A stretch of DNA of 64,000 nt from the NCBI RefSeq assembly GCF_947488945.1, contig NZ_CANLBS010000016.1:124001-188000 (forward strand), in the 5' to 3' direction. Source of the DNA: an uncultured Streptomyces sp. GTDB lineage: Bacteria > Actinomycetota > Actinomycetes > Streptomycetales > Streptomycetaceae. Both the position numbers and the translations under genes were made by a program. The notes under the pieces were generated by a model. The model had not been told where the DNA came from, searched no databases, and worked only from the letters and a program-made list of their open reading frames with translations. Of the stretch, positions 61,395-64,000 are shown piece after piece. Position 1 is the stretch's first letter. Every line of letters begins with the position of its first letter.

Positions 61395-62507
61395 ATGTCC
61401 GACCTGTTGCGCGCTCCCGCCGAGATCAAGTACGCCGAGGAACTCGACTGGCTGGAGTCCGTGGACGACAGCCCCAAGCCGTTCTCCTGGCGGCTTTCCC
61501 CGAAGATGGTCCGGCTCTTCATCCTGGGCTCCGAGCGCTCGGACGGCCTGGACCGGGAGATCTCCCAGAAGTGGTTCGGCGACCGCAGTTTCGTCGAGCG
61601 CTCCATCGTCACCCTGGCCTCCGACCGAGGCCTCCTGCTCATCGGTGACCCCGGCACCGGCAAGAGCTGGCTGGCGGAGCTGCTGTCCGCCGCGATCAGC
61701 CGCAACTCCACCCTGGTCGTCCAGGGCACCGCCGGCACCACCGAGGACCACATCAAGTACTCCTGGAACGTCTCCATGGTCATCGCCAAGGGCCAGTCCC
61801 GTGCCTCCATGATCCCCTCTCCGATCATGACCGCGATGGAGACCGGCACCATCGGCCGCTTCGAGGAACTCACCCGCTCCACCAGCGACGTCCAGGACGC
61901 CCTGATCTCCATCCTGTCGGAGAAGTACGTCTCCGTCCCCGAACTCGACAGCGAGAACATCGTCTTCGCCAAGCCCGGGTTCTCGGTCATCGCCACCGCC
62001 AACAGCCGGGACCGGGGAGTCAACGACCTGTCCTCCGCGCTCAAGCGGCGCTTCAACTTCGTCCGGATCCCCGTGGTGACGAACAAGAAGAGCGAGGCGG
62101 AGATCGTCCGCTTCCGCACCGAGGAACTGCTCCGCCGCCACCGCATCGAGCTGGAGGTGCCCCCGACCCTGCTCGACGTCCTGCTGCAGAGCTTCGCGGA
62201 CCTCCGCGCCTCGGCCGCGGCCGCGGGCAGCGACGACGAGAAGCTGGAGTCGGCGCTCTCCACCGCCGAGCAGATCGGCGTGCTGGAGGACGCCATCCTG
62301 CACGGCAACTTCTTCGGCGAGCGCGACCTGACCGCCCGCACCCTGGCGACCTCCCTCGTCGGCTCCCTGGCCCGCCGGGAGCCCGAGGACCTTGCCATCC
62401 TCAACAAGTATCTGCACGGCGTCGTCGAGCCCCGCAGCAGGGAAGAGGGAGGCTCCTGGCCGGAGTTCCTGGAGGGCGGCCGCGACGCGATCGCCACCCT
62501 CTCGTGA
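61395..62507 (+). CDS. MoxR-type AAA+ ATPase
   Basis: A 370-aa AAA+ protein. Walker A GDPGTGKSW at residues 84-92, Walker B region IGRFEEL, sensor 1 FSVIATANSRDRG, arginine finger ALKRRFNFV, and a C-terminal lid domain. It is close to MoxR/RavA-type ATPases that remodel VWA-bound partners using ATP. GAAAGG precedes the ATG. Its stop shares bases with the GTG of the next gene (GTGA). Confidence 0.93.
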   Translation: MSDLLRAPAEIKYAEELDWLESVDDSPKPFSWRLSPKMVRLFILGSERSDGLDREISQKWFGDRSFVERSIVTLASDRGLLLIGDPGTGKSWLAELLSAAISRNSTLVVQGTAGTTEDHIKYSWNVSMVIAKGQSRASMIPSPIMTAMETGTIGRFEELTRSTSDVQDALISILSEKYVSVPELDSENIVFAKPGFSVIATANSRDRGVNDLSSALKRRFNFVRIPVVTNKKSEAEIVRFRTEELLRRHRIELEVPPTLLDVLLQSFADLRASAAAAGSDDEKLESALSTAEQIGVLEDAILHGNFFGERDLTARTLATSLVGSLARREPEDLAILNKYLHGVVEPRSREEGGSWPEFLEGGRDAIATLS

Positions 62508-64000
62508 ACGCCCCGGCGGCCGAAGGGACGTTCGGCGTCCTGCGCGCCCAGCTCCAGGACGCGGCGACAGCCTTCGCCGGCGGACCCGACGCCCTGGAGG
62601 AGATCCTGCTCGGCATGGTCGACGACGTAGGCCGCGCGGTGGACGAGCCCCTGGAGATCTTCCCCGTCTGCCACCACTCGCCCGCCTCCGCGATCGCCAT
62701 GGCCCGCCGCCTGCGGGAGAAGCGGCCCAAGGTCGTGTACCTGGAGCTGTGCGAGGACATGGCCCCGCTGCTGACCGAACTCCGCAACTGCCGACTGCCG
62801 GTGGCCGTCCAGGCGTTCGCGACCGAGGTGGACGGTTTCCCGGCCGAGTGGTCCCCGCTCTCCGTGGTCGCGCCGATCACCGAGGCGTCGGCCGAGTACC
62901 AGGCCATCGCCTACGCGCTGGACACACCGGGCGTCGAACTCGTCCTCGTCGACAGATCCTCGGACCACGTCTACCAATGGGACGCCCGCAGCCGCGACGA
63001 CGCAGCGGCCGGCTCCGACGCCCCGCGCACGGAGGACGAGTCCGCCCTGCACGGCGAGGCCGTGGGCATCGAGATGGGCGACCTGCGCCCGCGCTTCGCC
63101 GAACTGGAGGAACACCTGCTGCGCCACGGCAAGGTGCGGCACTGGTCGGAGTGGTGGCACCAGTACGTCGAACTGCCGCTCGGCGACAGCGACCACGACA
63201 CCTACCGGCAGGTCATGTTCCTCATCGGGAGCCTCTTCCGCCGGCTCGCGCCCGGCGACCCGCACCGGACCCGGGTGGACGAGGACCGCGAGCGCCACAT
63301 GTGGACCCGGATGCGGGAACACCTGAACGCCACCGGCACCGACCCCGACGACTGCCTGTACGTCTGCGGCGCCTTCCACGCCGCCAGCCGGGTCGCCGAG
63401 TTCGGGGTGCACGGCACCGACACGTTCACCGTCACGCCGCGCACCGCCACCGTCTGGCAGCACGGCCTGATCCCGTCCAGCCACACCGCGATCGAGGCGC
63501 AGTTCGGGCTGGCCCCCGGGTCGGTGTCGATCGCCGCGACCGTCTGGGCGGCCAACCTCAGACGGACCCGGGTGGAGCCGTTCCGGCTGACCGGACAGGC
63601 CGGCACCAGGAAGAGCGGCGCCGGGCGGAAGACGGCCACGAGGAAACCGACGGCCGTCCCGGTGACCGCCGAAACCGGGCCCGCGGACCGGCTGACCGGA
63701 TTCCTCCGACGGCCACCCGTCCTCGACCCGCTGGACGAGGCCGAACTGCTCGGCTGGTCGGTGGAGATCGTGCGCGCGGCCCGCCGCAACGGCTACCTCG
63801 CCTCCACGGCCGACGCCATCGCCGTCTTCGAGACGTCGATCCTGCTGGCGGGCATGCGCGACCGGGCCAGGCCCACGCCGTACGACTTCCAGGACGCGGC
63901 GGTCACCTGCATCGAGAAGGACTCCGTCCCCGGCCGGCGCGACGTGCGCCGACTGGTGGAGATCATGATGGGCGGCGACCGGATCGGCCAGGTCGGCTAC
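62504..64000 (+). CDS. DUF5682 family protein (truncated by window edge)
   Basis: Open from GTG 62504 to the last base, 499 codons, no stop reached. Residues about 52-62 read IFPVCHHSPAS, followed by VVYLELCEDMAPLL; DUF5682 proteins have an equivalent FPV-HHSP and a following acidic LE motif, which recalls TraB/ChaN/erythromycin-esterase-like folds (inference). Later parts include HWSEWWHQYVELPL, CLYVCGAFHAAS (a second His motif) and LLGWSVEIVRAARRNGYLASTADAI. No signal peptide. A basic Lys/Arg/Thr linker lies near residue 370. It is coupled to the ATPase by the GTGA overlap. Confidence 0.85.
   Translation, partial: MNAPAAEGTFGVLRAQLQDAATAFAGGPDALEEILLGMVDDVGRAVDEPLEIFPVCHHSPASAIAMARRLREKRPKVVYLELCEDMAPLLTELRNCRLPVAVQAFATEVDGFPAEWSPLSVVAPITEASAEYQAIAYALDTPGVELVLVDRSSDHVYQWDARSRDDAAAGSDAPRTEDESALHGEAVGIEMGDLRPRFAELEEHLLRHGKVRHWSEWWHQYVELPLGDSDHDTYRQVMFLIGSLFRRLAPGDPHRTRVDEDRERHMWTRMREHLNATGTDPDDCLYVCGAFHAASRVAEFGVHGTDTFTVTPRTATVWQHGLIPSSHTAIEAQFGLAPGSVSIAATVWAANLRRTRVEPFRLTGQAGTRKSGAGRKTATRKPTAVPVTAETGPADRLTGFLRRPPVLDPLDEAELLGWSVEIVRAARRNGYLASTADAIAVFETSILLAGMRDRARPTPYDFQDAAVTCIEKDSVPGRRDVRRLVEIMMGGDRIGQVGY

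Overview
The window is very GC-rich, third codon positions are almost all G or C, GTG and TTG starts are common, and ribosome binding sites are GGAG/AGGAGG. The gene families (conservon GTPase systems, F420-type oxidoreductases, DUF6397, MHYT/MASE1 sensors, SpoIIE phosphatases, AldO-like alditol oxidase) are those of a Streptomyces or close relative. I see no rRNA, tRNA, CRISPR array, insertion sequence or prophage. The region reads as chromosome with lineage-specific accessory blocks.

Layout. 1-2.9 kb: a SNF2-family helicase translationally coupled to a SWIM-finger gene cut by the left edge. 3.2-4.6 kb: an acyl-lipid desaturase and a 60-aa membrane protein. 5.2-16.1 kb: a lipid or terpenoid oxidation block. 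Two MpaB/DUF2236 oxygenase paralogues flank an aldehyde dehydrogenase, TetR, acyl-CoA dehydrogenase, acyl-CoA ligase, luciferase-like oxidoreductase and a second TetR, whose intergenic region carries a duplicated 19-bp element. 16.9-21.3 kb: MHYT sensor, conservon histidine kinase, roadblock and DUF742. The matching GTPase and a second roadblock gene lie apart at 25.1 and 26.7 kb, separated by a MarR-MMPL efflux pair with a clear shared operator. 27.1-32 kb: two DnaA boxes, a DUF6397 gene running out of frame into an acetyltransferase, a possible gene remnant, and a PAS-GAF-SpoIIE-ATPase protein.

32-43 kb: 3-hydroxyisobutyryl-CoA hydrolase; an L-rhamnose operon (rhaI, bifunctional aldolase/dehydrogenase, rhaB) behind a promoter with two LacI-type operators; two small hypotheticals; a GlcD-like oxidase; a SRPBCC protein; and a GH25 lysozyme. 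43.5-48.3 kb: an orphan cytochrome oxidase subunit I with a small membrane partner, a FUSC transporter, CsbD, and a 32-codon open frame with a perfect Shine-Dalgarno and its own terminator. 48.4-57.9 kb: alditol oxidase, a MASE1 membrane sensor next to a SpoIIE phosphatase, methyltransferases, a double VOC protein, two P-loop kinases, rhodanese and DoxX-like proteins.

58.0-64.0 kb (cut by the right edge): five same-strand, overlapping or nearly overlapping genes: a small Cys/His zinc-binding protein, a 463-aa unknown, a VWA protein, a MoxR-type AAA+ ATPase and a DUF5682 protein. This coupled ATPase-VWA-effector-like module is the best candidate in the window for an under-described system.

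Start codons were chosen by eye from ribosome binding sites and family lengths. All family assignments are from recognition, not from searches.
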